Source: Cristatella mucedo (taxonomy: Eukaryota > Bryozoa > Phylactolaemata > Cristatellidae). Taken from it: DNA of 60,000 nucleotides. A program made the position numbers and the translations under genes. The notes under the pieces are model-generated. The model ran no database searches. It was not told the DNA's origin and saw only the letters and a list, made by a program, of their open reading frames with translations. Shown here in pieces: positions 1-10,406 of this stretch. The DNA lies in assembly GCA_009760855.2 (NCBI GenBank), contig WPIO01000115.1, forward strand, positions 852,501 to 912,500. Direction: 5' to 3'. Numbering within the stretch: the first letter of the stretch is position 1; each line of letters opens with the position of its first letter.

Positions 1-263
1 TCTCTCTAGTCTTACAAAACCGTAGCGTGTATTCAGCCAAACAGTTTAATTATAATAATTATTTTTTGAAATATCAAATATTTAATACTATTTAATAATA
101 GTAATCTTAAATCGTAAATCGTTAAATCGTAAATCTTAATAATTGAATAATCGTAGCATTCGTCAAGAACCCCGTTTGTGGAAAATAGCAAACTCGTCGT
201 ATCGGAATTACATAAAAAGGCAAGTGACTAGTGAAAGATCGCATTCAAACACTACACCTGGAG

Positions 264-524
264 ATAATAATAATAATAACCATGTACTAGTTAAAGCGCC
301 CTCAAAGAACTTAATCTCTCTCTGGGCGCTTTACATTTGCTGCAAAGGGAAACGCAATTAAATGGTAAGTAAAATCATGCTTGAAAAACAAACAAAATGA
401 ATAACATGGTTAGGGGTGACATGCACAGGGTCAGCATGCAAATGTGGTTAGTGGCAGCATGCACAGCTTCAGCACGCATAAGCACGTGAAGGACGAATCA
501 CAGGGACCAACTAAATGCTGTCCT
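264..524 (-). mobile_element. LINE-A 3' end, 5'-truncated copy
   Basis: The block starts with an AAT-rich run (the complement of the element's ATT tail), then carries the terminal hairpin at 292-333, then the 3' UTR with its two imperfect 20-bp direct repeats at about 420-440 and 458-478. It stops abruptly just inside the end of the reverse-transcriptase frame. The same order is seen in more than ten other places in the window. No coding capacity remains. This is a typical 5'-truncated product of target-primed reverse transcription. Confidence 0.85.
292..333 (-). other. LINE-A terminal hairpin
   Basis: Perfect 9-bp inverted repeat TAAAGCGCC / GGCGCTTTA with a smaller inner stem (AGAGA/TCTCT type) in the loop. 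It lies immediately before the ATT tail in LINE-A copies. CR1/L2-type LINEs commonly have a 3' stem-loop that their reverse transcriptase recognises, so I infer the same role here. Confidence 0.6.
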
Positions 525-811
525 CTTGCAGACGCTACAATAGTTGAATCTAGGTGTCTTGTTGTCTGCACCTTGCTTCACAATGATACTCGTTACTTTA
601 GGCAAAGTGATACTGTACGTGTGGCTTAACCTATGCTATTGACATTATTTACGGTGCTATCATCTTGAGGCCGGCAGACGTTAACATGTGACTCGGGGTC
701 TCTTTGAACGAGCATCATGGCTTTGGCTTTCTTAGTAGCTTTCGTACATCGGCAGGGACCAGTCATATTTGAAATGCTCAGTTTAAATCACTGAGACTTT
801 ACAGACCTAAT
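525..811. other. No recognisable feature
   Basis: Unique-looking AT-rich DNA between two LINE-A tails. I see no open frame of note, repeat or RNA gene. Confidence 0.4.
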
Positions 812-975
812 TTGCATGCAGGGTCTGAGTGTGTCACCCCTAACCATGCTAAGCTTGTTGACATTGAACAGAATACAACTAACCCTTGTTTTGAGCTTCT
901 TTTGCAGCTAATGTAAAGTGCCTAGAAAGAGATTGACTTTTGTGAGGGTGCTATTTTTAATGTAGTACTATTGTT
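812..975 (+). mobile_element. LINE-A 3' tail fragment
   Basis: Begins at the TGCATGC motif of the 3' UTR and runs through the GTCACCCCTAACCATG segment to the degraded hairpin (AAAGTGCC ... GGGTGCT) and an AT-rich end. Only non-coding 3' UTR is present. Confidence 0.7.
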
Positions 976-1493
976 AATATCAAATCGGAAGCAGGTACAT
1001 GGCTATCGTAAGAGCCGTGGGCAAAGACCAGCAATTTATTTGTACACTAATAAAGGTTCCAAGCCAAGTTGCATCAACTGAGGGATAAATGGAAAGCAAT
1101 ATCTCCTACAATTATGACTGTAGTCGCCAGGTGCACTTTATTCCTTGCTTATTCATCGCCTTTCAACTGCTGATAGAACAGTGTCTCAGGAAACGCATGC
1201 GGGCTTTCGATTTTTCAGAGAGTACGTATCTTGACACAGATTAAGGTTGGCTTGCCTGAATCATAATTCGGAAGATTTCAGCAGCCCTTAATGCCCGGAC
1301 AAGATACTTCAAGTATAGATCAGATCGCTGACAGAAAGCAGGTGGCATCAGTTTAAAATTTGAAACCTTAAGATATGATAATCCGATCACTGGTATCGGG
1401 CGTCTACCAAAGGACACGTCTTGCTTCTAAATAAACTTTGTCGAATCACAGATGCACAATAACAATACGCTGATATAGACGATTAACCATTTT
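976..1493. other. No recognisable feature
   Basis: AT-rich sequence with frequent stops on both strands. It may include very old LINE-A sequence close to its right edge, but no alignment was convincing. Confidence 0.35.
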
Positions 1494-2020
1494 CTTAGTC
1501 AGGCCAGTAATCAAGAAAGCAACACTAGACCAAAAGAACTCAATCAAATACCACTCAGTCTCCCTTCTAACGTTACTATAAAAGACACTGGAACGAGTCG
1601 TGACGGAGCAGCTGAACTCATATATTGAAACTTCAAACTTTGCTACTGAGTTCCACTCTGGTTTTAAAGCAAATCACTCCACAGAGTTAGCATTGCTTCG
1701 GGTGCATAGGTTTTGAATGCAGACTGAGGTAGAGTACGTATACTTTTTTTGCTTGATCTTTCGGAAAATTAAGATGCTAGTGATTGCCAAGTCATTATTT
1801 AGTGCCACTCATCTCGCCTGGGTCACTGGTGCTATACTGCAATGGTTCAGTAACTATCTCAACGGGAGACTCTAGAGTATTGATGTGAATGGCCAAGATC
1901 ACCTGCCGAACCTCTAAAATATGGCGTGCATCCTGGATCTGTATTTGGTTTTGTTCTACACAGGGTTTATACTACCCATCTTGCCGCCGTGATCGCCCAG
2001 CACAATATATACTTTACCTT

Positions 2021-2203
2021 ATAATAAATAAAATAAATCCTAGCTGATTTAACACCCTCTTTTATACAGCGACAGAAGAGCCTTTACGGCTATCACCACC
2101 GCTTGCAGTGGCGATAAAGGATCGCCCCGCCGCAGGAATCGAACCCACGACCTCGGAACCGAGGCCGTAAAAGCAACTGCCTTACCTAGTGGGCCATCAC
2201 GGC
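2021..2203 (-). mobile_element. tRNA-derived SINE, copy 1 (best preserved)
   Basis: On the minus strand the element begins with a tRNA-like head of about 75 nt starting GCCGTGATGGCCC. It carries an A box (TGGCCCACTAGG, 2185-2196) and a perfect B box (GGTTCGATTCC, 2135-2145) at the usual internal promoter spacing. A body of about 85 nt follows, with the inverted motif around CTTGCAGTGGCGATAAAG, and then a TTTA/ATTT tail at 2021-2036. It splits the LINE-A reverse-transcriptase reading between ...CTTTAC and ACTTCTATGC, with an approximate short target-site duplication (ACCTTAT / ACTTCTA). It is non-coding and would be transcribed by RNA polymerase III. The body matches no SINE superfamily that I can name. 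Confidence 0.85.
2135..2196 (-). promoter_or_regulatory. RNA polymerase III internal promoter (A and B boxes) of SINE copy 1
   Basis: Minus-strand A box TGGCCCACTAGG at 2185-2196 and B box GGTTCGATTCC at 2135-2145. Both agree with tRNA-type consensus and are conserved in copies 2 and 3. Confidence 0.75.
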
Positions 2204-2735
2204 TACTTCTATGCAGAAGACACTCAGCTGTACTTTTACTTTGATCCCTTCCAGCACTCCAGCACGTCAACATTTTTTAACTCTCTTGCTGTTTGTATTG
2301 ATGAAATTCGAGCATATTTGGCAGTAAAATTTCTTTAATCAAATGATGATTAAAGCGACTTACTAGTTTTGGGCAAACCAAGCGTGCTTCAGAAATCAGA
2401 AAGGCGAACATTCAAAATCGGCCTTGAAAAAACATATCTCGTGTTGAATCTGTAAGAAATTTAGGTGTAATCCTCCGAAGTGATATTTCGTTAGAAGACC
2501 GCACCAGCTTCACAATCTAGTCTGAATAATTTCAGCAAAATAACATTGCTGAAATTTGGGCATTTTTAGAAAGCGATTTTAATTCTAAATTAGTTTACAG
2601 ATCTGTGTCATCTCGTCTTGACTTCCCTAAGTCACTGCTTGGTGGTCTACTGGCCTTGTCACTCAGACGCTTACACCTGGTGCAGATGTCTGCAGCTAGG
2701 CTTTGAGATGGACACACCCGAGATATCATAGTCAA

Positions 2736-4480
2736 GGATATAGAGGCTCGGTTTAATTAGAAGTAAACGACGTGCTACTTTAGAACATGATGGGAAAACT
2801 AACTGCAGACGTTTTTTACGACATCCGGACGTTACCAGTGGTTGTCGTGAAAGTTAAGCCAGCAATACAGATGTGATGCTGCATTGAACTATATATCTTA
2901 ACGGAAAACGGCCAGGACATTAAGTTGTATCGGACAATTTTATGCCCGTTAAATACTATGTTTACAGTGCCATTCTTCGAGCTGGTTGACTCTGTGGTTA
3001 ATGTGCTGGCCCTGACCACGATCAAGGTGAACGTATTTGATGGTTAAGATCATGAGCCCAAGCACGTGGCATACGTGACTGATTGAATATAGATTAGGTT
3101 TTATTTCGTGCTATACAAGCGAATTGTAATAGGTTTTTTGGTACTACTCTTACTGTCTGCCAAACTGATGCGACTACAATAAGGCTACCTAAGAAGATTA
3201 ACTGCTTTTAAAAGCTAATTGATGGGTTTTTAAATTGGATTCGCGGTGAATTGTAACTACCATTCTCCGCATCTATTGTCAGATAAAAAATCTTCTGTAG
3301 TTCAATGAGGATATTGAAAGCCCAAGCATTTTATAAGATATATAGTTTTTCAAAGTATGGCATTAAAACCGAATGAGTTTGTAAACTGCCCGTTAGAACC
3401 TATGAAGATAATCCTGAGCTTGCATGCAATCGACACTAAGTATCTGTTGTCATTCGCAAGTCGTCTTTCTAAAAATACGTTACAGCATGACTTAGAAATT
3501 AGGCTAAAACTCATAGTTTAAAGCGATGCAAATTGTGTTATTATTCAGGTGACATCAAGTTTTATCTAGGTCACACTAGCCCGTACGTACACTCAGACTT
3601 AATCATTGTGGAGAGACACAGGGGGAAGCACCACAAGCTCCCTGACCAAGCTCAATGCAAGACTGTCACATGCAGTCTCAGCCAGCACACTTTCTTTTAT
3701 TGTTCTGGACTGACATTATGCATGACAGTAACTACTGCTGTGCAGTTAAATCTGCCTACTTTATTTAACAGAAAGTCGTAGTCCTAAGTAAGATTATGTG
3801 CCGGCCCCCAAGTGTATAAAAGTCCATCAGTTTATTATGTAGTCAACATAGAACTCTTTTTACACTTTAGACCAGAAAACTAATTTCTTGAGCAATTGTA
3901 GTGGGATTATCTTCGTTTATTCATTCTGCATTGGAGTAATAGAAGTTTTAGTTTTTAGGCCTATCTAATCCCCATGGCCTGAATACTTTTTCAGTCTATC
4001 CAATTCAAGGAGTACCCAGCATACGTCTCATTGCCTTCATCAACAATTAATCACGAATGTCTCTCTGAATGAACGAAAAAATTTCGGATAAATTAGAGTT
4101 CGGCATTAAGAATGTCGTTATATTGGCATTGAATCACCATCACTCAGCGACTATGAATCCTAAAGCTAATACTCGATTACAATATCCGAACATAACTGAA
4201 TGTTTATGCAGGCGAGCAAAAGAGCACGGTTCTTCCAGGTGTTCTTGTAATTAGGGCTCTGCTAGAGGAGAATCAAGCTCTCTTTTAGACTCACCAAAAA
4301 AACCTCTCCAAAAGCTTTTTAAATATACTCCTGCAATTTGCTTTTTTTCTCAAAAGGCTTTTGATTCTGTATACGTAAGTGATTTGGCCAAGTCAGACCA
4401 TAGGCGATAGCCCTTGTTTAAAACTAACCAGTTCGATATAGTTTAGTAAGTACTCTATTATTTAAGAATTGTTGTGAGGG
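2736..4480. other. Long stretch without recognisable feature
   Basis: About 1.7 kb of AT-rich DNA. Short open frames such as 3533-3781 (plus, 82 codons) show no domain, codon bias or repeat elsewhere in the window, and are treated as chance. Nothing here matches the LINE or SINE families. Confidence 0.35.
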
Positions 4481-5391
4481 CTTTCTCAGGCTGACGCTTA
4501 AAATTGGCTCTGCCAGCATATCTCCTGTTGAATCGGCTCAAAATCTAGGAGTCATATTCCAAAGCGACCTCTCGATAGACAATCGCATCAGCTCCACAGT
4601 CAAATCTGCCTACATATAGCTACATAACCTTGCTTAAATTCGGGCTTGTTTATTTAAGGATACCACTTCATAGTTCGTCCATGCATTCGAGACATCCCGT
4701 CTCGACTTTTGCAACTCACTGCATACTTGCACACCGGCATGTGCTGTCAGGCGATTGCAGCTGGTGCAGAACTCCACTGCTTGGCTGGTCTGTCGTGAGA
4801 GACGCAGTTGCCACATCACTTCTCGCCGACCTGCACTGGCTACCAGTCAAGCAACGGATCGAGTTAAAGGTGTTGTCGTTCAAATTTAAGTCACTCCATT
4901 ATTTGGCTCCAGCCTATCCCTCAGATCTACTCCCCAACCAGGCCTAGCATCATGCCACCAGATTTTCGAAATTAAACAGTCAACCAATACCTCATACAAA
5001 CCAAAAAATCCTTTGGAAACCGTGCTTTTAGCTCGTATGCACCCAAAGCCTGGGACTTCTTCCCGACTTGGGTCAGAACATCCCCTGACTGGATAATATT
5101 TAAAATGAACTTGAAAAACACTAATTAGGACAGCATTTACTTGCTCCCTGTGATTCGTCCTGCATGTGCTTTTGTGTGCTGACACCAGGCATACTGCTAC
5201 TAACCACTGTTGCATTCTGACTCTGTGCATGTCACCAGTAACCATGTTATTCATGTTGTTTGCTTATCAAGCATGATATTTCTCACAATTTAGTTGCATT
5301 TCCCTTTGCAGCAAATGTAAAGCACCTAGAAGGAGATTGAGTTCTGTGAGGGCTCATTATCAAGTGCATTGTTATTATTATTATGTTATTA
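4481..5391 (+). mobile_element. LINE-A, 5'-truncated copy with complete 3' end
   Basis: Starts in the region encoding LTLKIGSASISPVESA-NLG, runs through the STVKSAYFQLHN-AKIRAC and LLADLHWLPVKQRI blocks (4820-4870), then the SFG-RAFSSYAPKAW-LP end of the reverse-transcriptase ORF. The 3' UTR follows, with a degraded hairpin near 5320-5365 and a TTATTATTA tail ending about 5391. Several stops and frameshifts disable it. Confidence 0.85.
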
Positions 5392-5904
5392 CTTTTTTGA
5401 ATTGAATTTTCTCAACGCAATTATGTGATTTCCATAACTAACCGTTCGTGTTTTCGAATTGATATGTGTACGTGCATGATGCAGTTTACTAGAGCAAAGT
5501 AACGAAGAAGGATGTGAAATATATTACTCAAACCTCATCTCTTCATATGCATATGCCCTTTCTTTCCCTACCAAATATCCGTGCTTGATTTAAAATTCTG
5601 ACATTGAAAGAAGTACCAAATGGATAGCCAGGTTAGCATAATGCACAGATAGAAAATAGTTCTACCAGCCAGGAAAATGGAGATTCTGTAATGGGCTAAA
5701 GTCAAGGCAGTATGATTAGCGTTAGGAAACACCCAAGTTCTTTTCAGACGATATTTAGCAAAAATATTGAAGTCACAAAAGTGTATGCATATGAGTGGTA
5801 GTGTTGCACATCACTAACAGCACTTTACATTTTTCTCCTTAATACCTTCGTGAGTACACGGGCTTCACTCACTGGTCTCATCACAGTAAACATTAACTAA
5901 CCAT
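5392..5904. other. No recognisable feature
   Basis: AT-rich spacer between two LINE-A pieces. No repeat or convincing frame is seen. Confidence 0.35.
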
Positions 5905-6300
5905 GGGAAACTGTCCAGCTAGGCTTGTCTGTCGTAATCGTAGCAGCTGCCAAATCACACCACTTCTCGCCGACCTGCACTGGCTCACAATCAAACAACT
6001 CATTGACTTTAAGGCATTTGCAACTCACTTTCATATCCCTTTATCCTTCGGCTCCAGCCTAACTATCAGATCTGCTTCCCCTCTCGGCTAATAATCGTAC
6101 CACCCTATTTTTGGAATGTAATTGTATACCTACACTTAGCACAATCCTTTGGAGACCGTGCCTTTAGTTTGTATGATTTAAAACAGTTGACATCTTTTCC
6201 AATATGCAGGGGGACATCTGCTGACTTGTCCGCATTCAAAAAGAAAATAAACCCGCATTTATTTATTACAGCACTTAGGAGGTTTCTGTGATTTGACCTT
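5905..6300 (+). mobile_element. LINE-A C-terminal fragment
   Basis: Encodes degraded versions of ARLVCRNRSSCQITPLLADLHWL (first seen from about 5917) and the following conserved blocks, ending shortly after the ORF end. It abuts a LINE-A tail in the opposite orientation at 6301, so its own 3' tail is missing. Confidence 0.75.
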
Positions 6301-6515
6301 ATTATAATATTAACAATAAAAACCTGTTAAAGTACCCTCAGATTAAATCATTCTCTTACTAAGGGTTTTAAAATTGCTGTACAGGAAGCACGATCGAATT
6401 GTTAGTGATAGAATGCTCACTAAACGAAGAGAATAACATTGTTAGAGGTCATACGTACAAGGTGAGCATGCAAGTGCAACTAATGACAGCATGAGCAGTG
6501 TCAGCAGGAATGATG
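6301..6515 (-). mobile_element. LINE-A 3' tail fragment, inverted relative to its neighbour
   Basis: AT-rich start, decayed hairpin, then the 3' UTR motifs CATGCAAGTGCAACTAATG and AGTGTCAGCA in order. It forms a head-to-head junction of two LINE-A pieces with the block on its left. Confidence 0.7.
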
Positions 6516-6690
6516 GCATTCAGGTAATGTTCCTAAGTTACCTTTCGTTAGATGACTACATCACATCCACAATCAGGTCTGGCTACTTTTAGCTTGACAC
6601 GATTGCTAAAATTTTGGCTTGTTTAGGCAGGGATACCACATTTAATTTTATCCATGCATTTTCGATATAACGTCTTTACTTCGGTGATTA
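6516..6690 (+). mobile_element. LINE-A reverse-transcriptase fragment
   Basis: Matches the LDDHI-STVKSAYFQLHN-AKI-AC-D-DT stretch seen at 14165 and 47215, with many substitutions. It is earlier in the ORF than the fragment at 5905, so it is a separate insertion or the product of a rearrangement. Confidence 0.65.
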
Positions 6691-7042
6691 AAAAAATATC
6701 TTGATGTCGACCCAGGTCTAGGGTTAGAGGCCTGCAGTGGGCTGTCATATTTGGCTGAGTAAAAGCAGTGATGATAGCCCTAATTCCTCTTCTGCCACTA
6801 TATTTTTTATGCCATTAAATCGGCTCAGCTAAGCACAATTACGAATAGATTTACGAAGTTAGTGCCGCCTCGAGGCTAGAACTAGGTTTTCTTTAATGCT
6901 CATTTAGATAAAATAGCTTCGCTAGTTTTGTTGCTGTTCGTGACCTAGATCACAAACTCAGTCTGGGGTACCTGCCGCCTAATTTGCAACGTAAGTAATA
7001 GACCAGTATGGCAATGACCTTATTCATCTTGCTTAAAGAATC

Positions 7043-7175
7043 AATCGAATGGATTTCAATGGTAAAATATCATCTAGAGGGCCTTTGAGGCTAAGTGTGC
7101 TTAAGGAATATACTGTAAATAGACCATGCTACACAGTTTGTAGCCTCTATCTCATCAATGTAATAACTAACATGG
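7043..7175 (+). mobile_element. LINE-A fragment around reverse-transcriptase motif B (weak)
   Basis: The translation DFNGKISSRGPLRL...VCSLYLINVI aligns with the DVNGKTSSEVPLKY...VYTLPLADVI region of the young copy at 19287-20558. Identity is low, so this is an old remnant. Confidence 0.5.
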
Positions 7176-7199
7176 AAACACCATGTGACAGGAACCAAT

Positions 7200-7685
7200 T
7201 CTTTTGCTATATTCCAAACCTCTTATGCTTAACCGCAAGGCCCGCGTCGGCTTGGCTTCTTCGTACCTAGCTGAAATGCTGCACCAGTTTCCGCCACTCC
7301 TCGCCTTGAAGTCCTGTGTGGATAATAAATTAGCTGTTCTATTGCTGAACTTAAATACCGTGGGCGACATAAGCTTTAGCTCTTCAAGACCTAGTGGGAC
7401 TCACTTCCACAGTTCTAACCCAACGACAACTACTCTCCTGCTGCCGACTATGGCTCATCTTGTTCAGCTGTCCTGAGCTGCTACTTCCATGCTACTCTCT
7501 ACCTCAACTGCACTCTTGACTCTGCTATGCTTCACACTTTCTCTTTGCTGCATGAGACCAAGTCTATTGGCTACCGAATGCGTACCACAAGCCACTTAGG
7601 CTGAGAGTGTGCTATACATAAATCTCCGGCCTAACAACCACATAGTCTTTATGACTTTATGGAGTTACAGACGGAGATACATTCC
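7200..7685 (+). mobile_element. LINE-B 3' portion
   Basis: Carries the C-terminal LTHKARHGWAPSYLAELLHQF-like stretch and the D-RSFSSAGP-LW-SLP stretch. The non-coding end follows: CTTTCTCTTTG, TACCGAATGCGTACC, and the short hairpin around CTTTATGACTT, ending in GGAGATACATT at about 7685. Stops and indels occur throughout. Confidence 0.8.
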
Positions 7686-7921
7686 TTGCTTCCAGCACCT
7701 CCCGCTATTTTTCACCATGCGTGCGATAGGTGTGCATGACATTCGATTGAAGTATGGCAGGCTCACTGAAATGTTCAGACTGTGTAGAGAGCATTAAAGT
7801 TTCAAGCCAGCAAACAGACAACCGGAATCAATTTTATCAAGTTTTAGTGCGCAATATCGTTGTAGCCGGATGTTTTTCTCAGACCAAAGCCCCGGAGCTA
7901 ACTGACACTATCCTTTTTCAT

Positions 7922-8430
7922 GCAATGTAGTGTAGTATAACTCACTCTGTAAAAACAAAGTCGTATAGACTATTTCGGTGTAATGCAGGAGAGTTTTGCA
8001 TATCCCACTCACAGCCTAAGCTGCTTTCGGTACGCATTTGGTAGCCAACAGACTTCGTCTCACGCAACAAAGAGAAAGTGGGAAGCATAGCAGAGTCAGG
8101 AGAGCAGTTGAGGTAGTGATTAGCATGGAAATTGCAGCTGAGGACCGCTGAAATTGATGAGCCATAGTCGGCAGTAGCAGAGCAGTTGTTGTTGCTTATG
8201 CATTGTGGACGCGAGTTCCACAGTCTAATACCTGCAGAGCTACAGCTTCTGTCGCCATTGGTCTGTAATTGGAGGAATGGAAAGCTAATGTTTTGTTCCC
8301 ACAGGACCTGAGCTTACGAAGAGGATACAACTGATGCGGAAGTTTAGCTAGGTACGAAGGAGCCAAGCCGTTTTGGGCCTTGTGGATCAGCGTAAGAACT
8401 TGGCTCTGTAATGATTTCACCATCACCGGC
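7922..8430 (-). mobile_element. LINE-B 3' portion
   Basis: The complement shows the same order as the copy at 29500-30000: 3' tail at 7922-7975, TACCAAATGCGTACCG near 8030, the SLLQWRL-like ORF end, then the SS-RP...EAVAL-VLDCGTRVHNA counterpart and the LTLIHKAQNGLAPSYLAKLPHQL stretch at 8330-8395. 5'-truncated at about 8430. Confidence 0.8.
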
Positions 8431-9509
8431 CGGGTGCTGGTTTCTCAGATGCGTCAGAGCTGAAAAGCCTGGTGAGGGCCATGCGTGATTCCAATGCTGG
8501 CAAGTCGTGATACTTTTCCAGCTAGTTAGGCGAACAAAAGCATTGAGTGTTAATGGTTGAATCACAGCCGACGATTAGCACTCTTTTAAAACAATCCCAG
8601 TACCGTCTGGATATTTGTTAGGCTCCCTCGAGAATAGGAGGGCTTATGTATCTTCGTGGAATTAGACCTCGACATCAACGGTATGTTCGCGGGATAGAAC
8701 TTTGATATGAAAAGAAAAGTTCTGCGACTTCATCAACAGCCAGGTTTGGCTTCAGAGGCTGCCAATGCACGAAAAGATGAACAAATGCACAGAAATTAAA
8801 CCTGATATGCCACTCATAAAAAGCCGTGATCATGAAGCCAGACTTGTGTAGTGACATATCCTGACTTGTGTATTGAAATATTCAAAGTACGGTGAGCTAT
8901 ATTGCCTCATTGGCTTGGGCCAGTGATTGAGGTGATATGTTAACATAGTTAAGGTAAATGTATTAGATGGAATGGGTCACCAGCTTAAACCACATGACAT
9001 AGTTACGTGAAGCACAGGAATAGGTTCTATAGGGATGCTATAAAGATAAGTTATATGTATATATAAATAAATACAAATAATAGATTCTATTGATTGGGTA
9101 TTTACGATTATGGGGATACTACTTTATTATTGATTGGAACCGGGTATGAGTTAATTGACCTCTGGGATGGATTAAAACAAAAGTCTCCGTGTGAATTGGC
9201 CGAGAGCTGTGAGCCCGTCTTGCACTTGAGGCTTGGCAGCAGTCCAGCTCACCCCTTGACACAGGCATGAGTTGGGCCGTAGAACCCAGGCTAGGCAGAT
9301 TATATTGATACTTAAATACCCGGCGAGAGTGGCTGTTGGTGCCCAGTTAAGAGTGGTACCCTGAATGAAAATGCTAGCTCCTTCATCGCTGATGTCTATC
9401 ACGTAAAATCCTGCATGAAATAATGTAACCTGGCAGTTTCATTCCAAAGACATCGAAAGCTATTCTAGTCTAATTCAAAAGGCAGAAGAAACAGATAGAA
9501 ATAAGCTAT
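8431..9509. other. Unassigned, with a GC-richer patch at 9180-9410
   Basis: Mostly AT-rich and featureless. The patch at about 9180-9410 is clearly more GC-rich than its surroundings and carries a 76-codon minus-strand frame (9172-9402). I could not link it to any RNA or protein family, and it occurs once in the window. A TA-rich run lies near 9050. Confidence 0.35.
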
Positions 9510-10320
9510 ACGATTATAATGGTTTTATGAAATGAATGAATACAATTGGCAGTGGTCTCACGACTTTGCAAAACCGAATTCAAACACCCAAGCATATATG
9601 AACCTTAACGTTAACGGAAAACAAGTGGCAAATTGACGTGTCCATCGAGGGTCCTACCAATGCAGAGGATTTCTCAAATTTGTGCATAACTAGCTGAGTA
9701 AGGAGCTTTAGAGATAGCTAATCAGGGCTTCCAGATTCACTGGGTAAAATGTAGACTCATCAAAGAAGGAGTGCATTTTCTCTTGAACTTTGGAAAGCAA
9801 TCAAGCTCGTCTATGCAGAGAACGTCGTGCATTAATCGGCTGGGGGGGTTACTTTTGAATGTACTTTAGATAGTGTTCAGACGCTGCTGAATACATTCTA
9901 ACATATTCAATTGTAGCATTTTTTTAATTCTTTTAGCACACAATATTTATATATCAATGTGTCACTGTCATTGTCGGTTAGTTTTTTAAAATCCAAGGCC
10001 ATCCCATCCTAAATCCGGCGTGTTAGATTTCCCTCAATTGTTTAGAGCTCTCAGAGCAGAGATCACACTAGCCGATCGCCGTCAGGTGCTAGTCTCTGTG
10101 TTTGCTTTAGCAGGCTGTGCCTACTCATCGTACTTAGTCACGACTTTTCAGCTTGATTTTTGAATGTCGCTTATCCTTTGCACCTATTATCAGACAATGA
10201 GTTGTAAACCTCAGGAAAAATAAAGGTTGAGTTCACAGAAGATGTTATAAAAAGATTAATTGCTATTAATATAATTGTCTTGGGTTTAAAAATATTTGAG
10301 TAGCCCAAACTGCGGCCAAC

Positions 10321-10399
<79 letters not shown>

Positions 10400-10406
10400 A
10401 TATATT
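10321..10406. repeat. TA dinucleotide microsatellite
   Basis: Almost pure alternating TA for about 75 bases with one AATA interruption, ending in a TATGTGTATA segment. The run lies inside G1 copy 1. Copies 2 and 3 lack the expansion and have ordinary sequence at the same point. The open frames reading YIYIYI on both strands are artefacts of the repeat. Confidence 0.95.

Larger units (their letters stand above)
1494..2735 (+). mobile_element. LINE-A reverse-transcriptase fragment, interrupted by a SINE
   Basis: Conceptual translation in changing frames gives the CR1/L2 reverse-transcriptase landmarks. These are the NYRPVSLL-type block near 1540, an F-SGFKANHSTELALLRV-like block near 1655, the D-SAAFDT region near 1750, and the segment around the catalytic motif split by the SINE. 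The C-terminal S-FC-SLL-GLPA-RRLQL-Q-SAAR region lies near 2620-2705. Many stops and indels show it is long dead. The 3' UTR is missing. It has lost frame too often to be annotated as a CDS. Confidence 0.75.

Noticed and set aside
2135-2203. tRNA gene on the minus strand
   Set aside because: The A and B boxes belong to a SINE head. The same head recurs with the same non-tRNA body in four other places, and the cloverleaf is not convincing.
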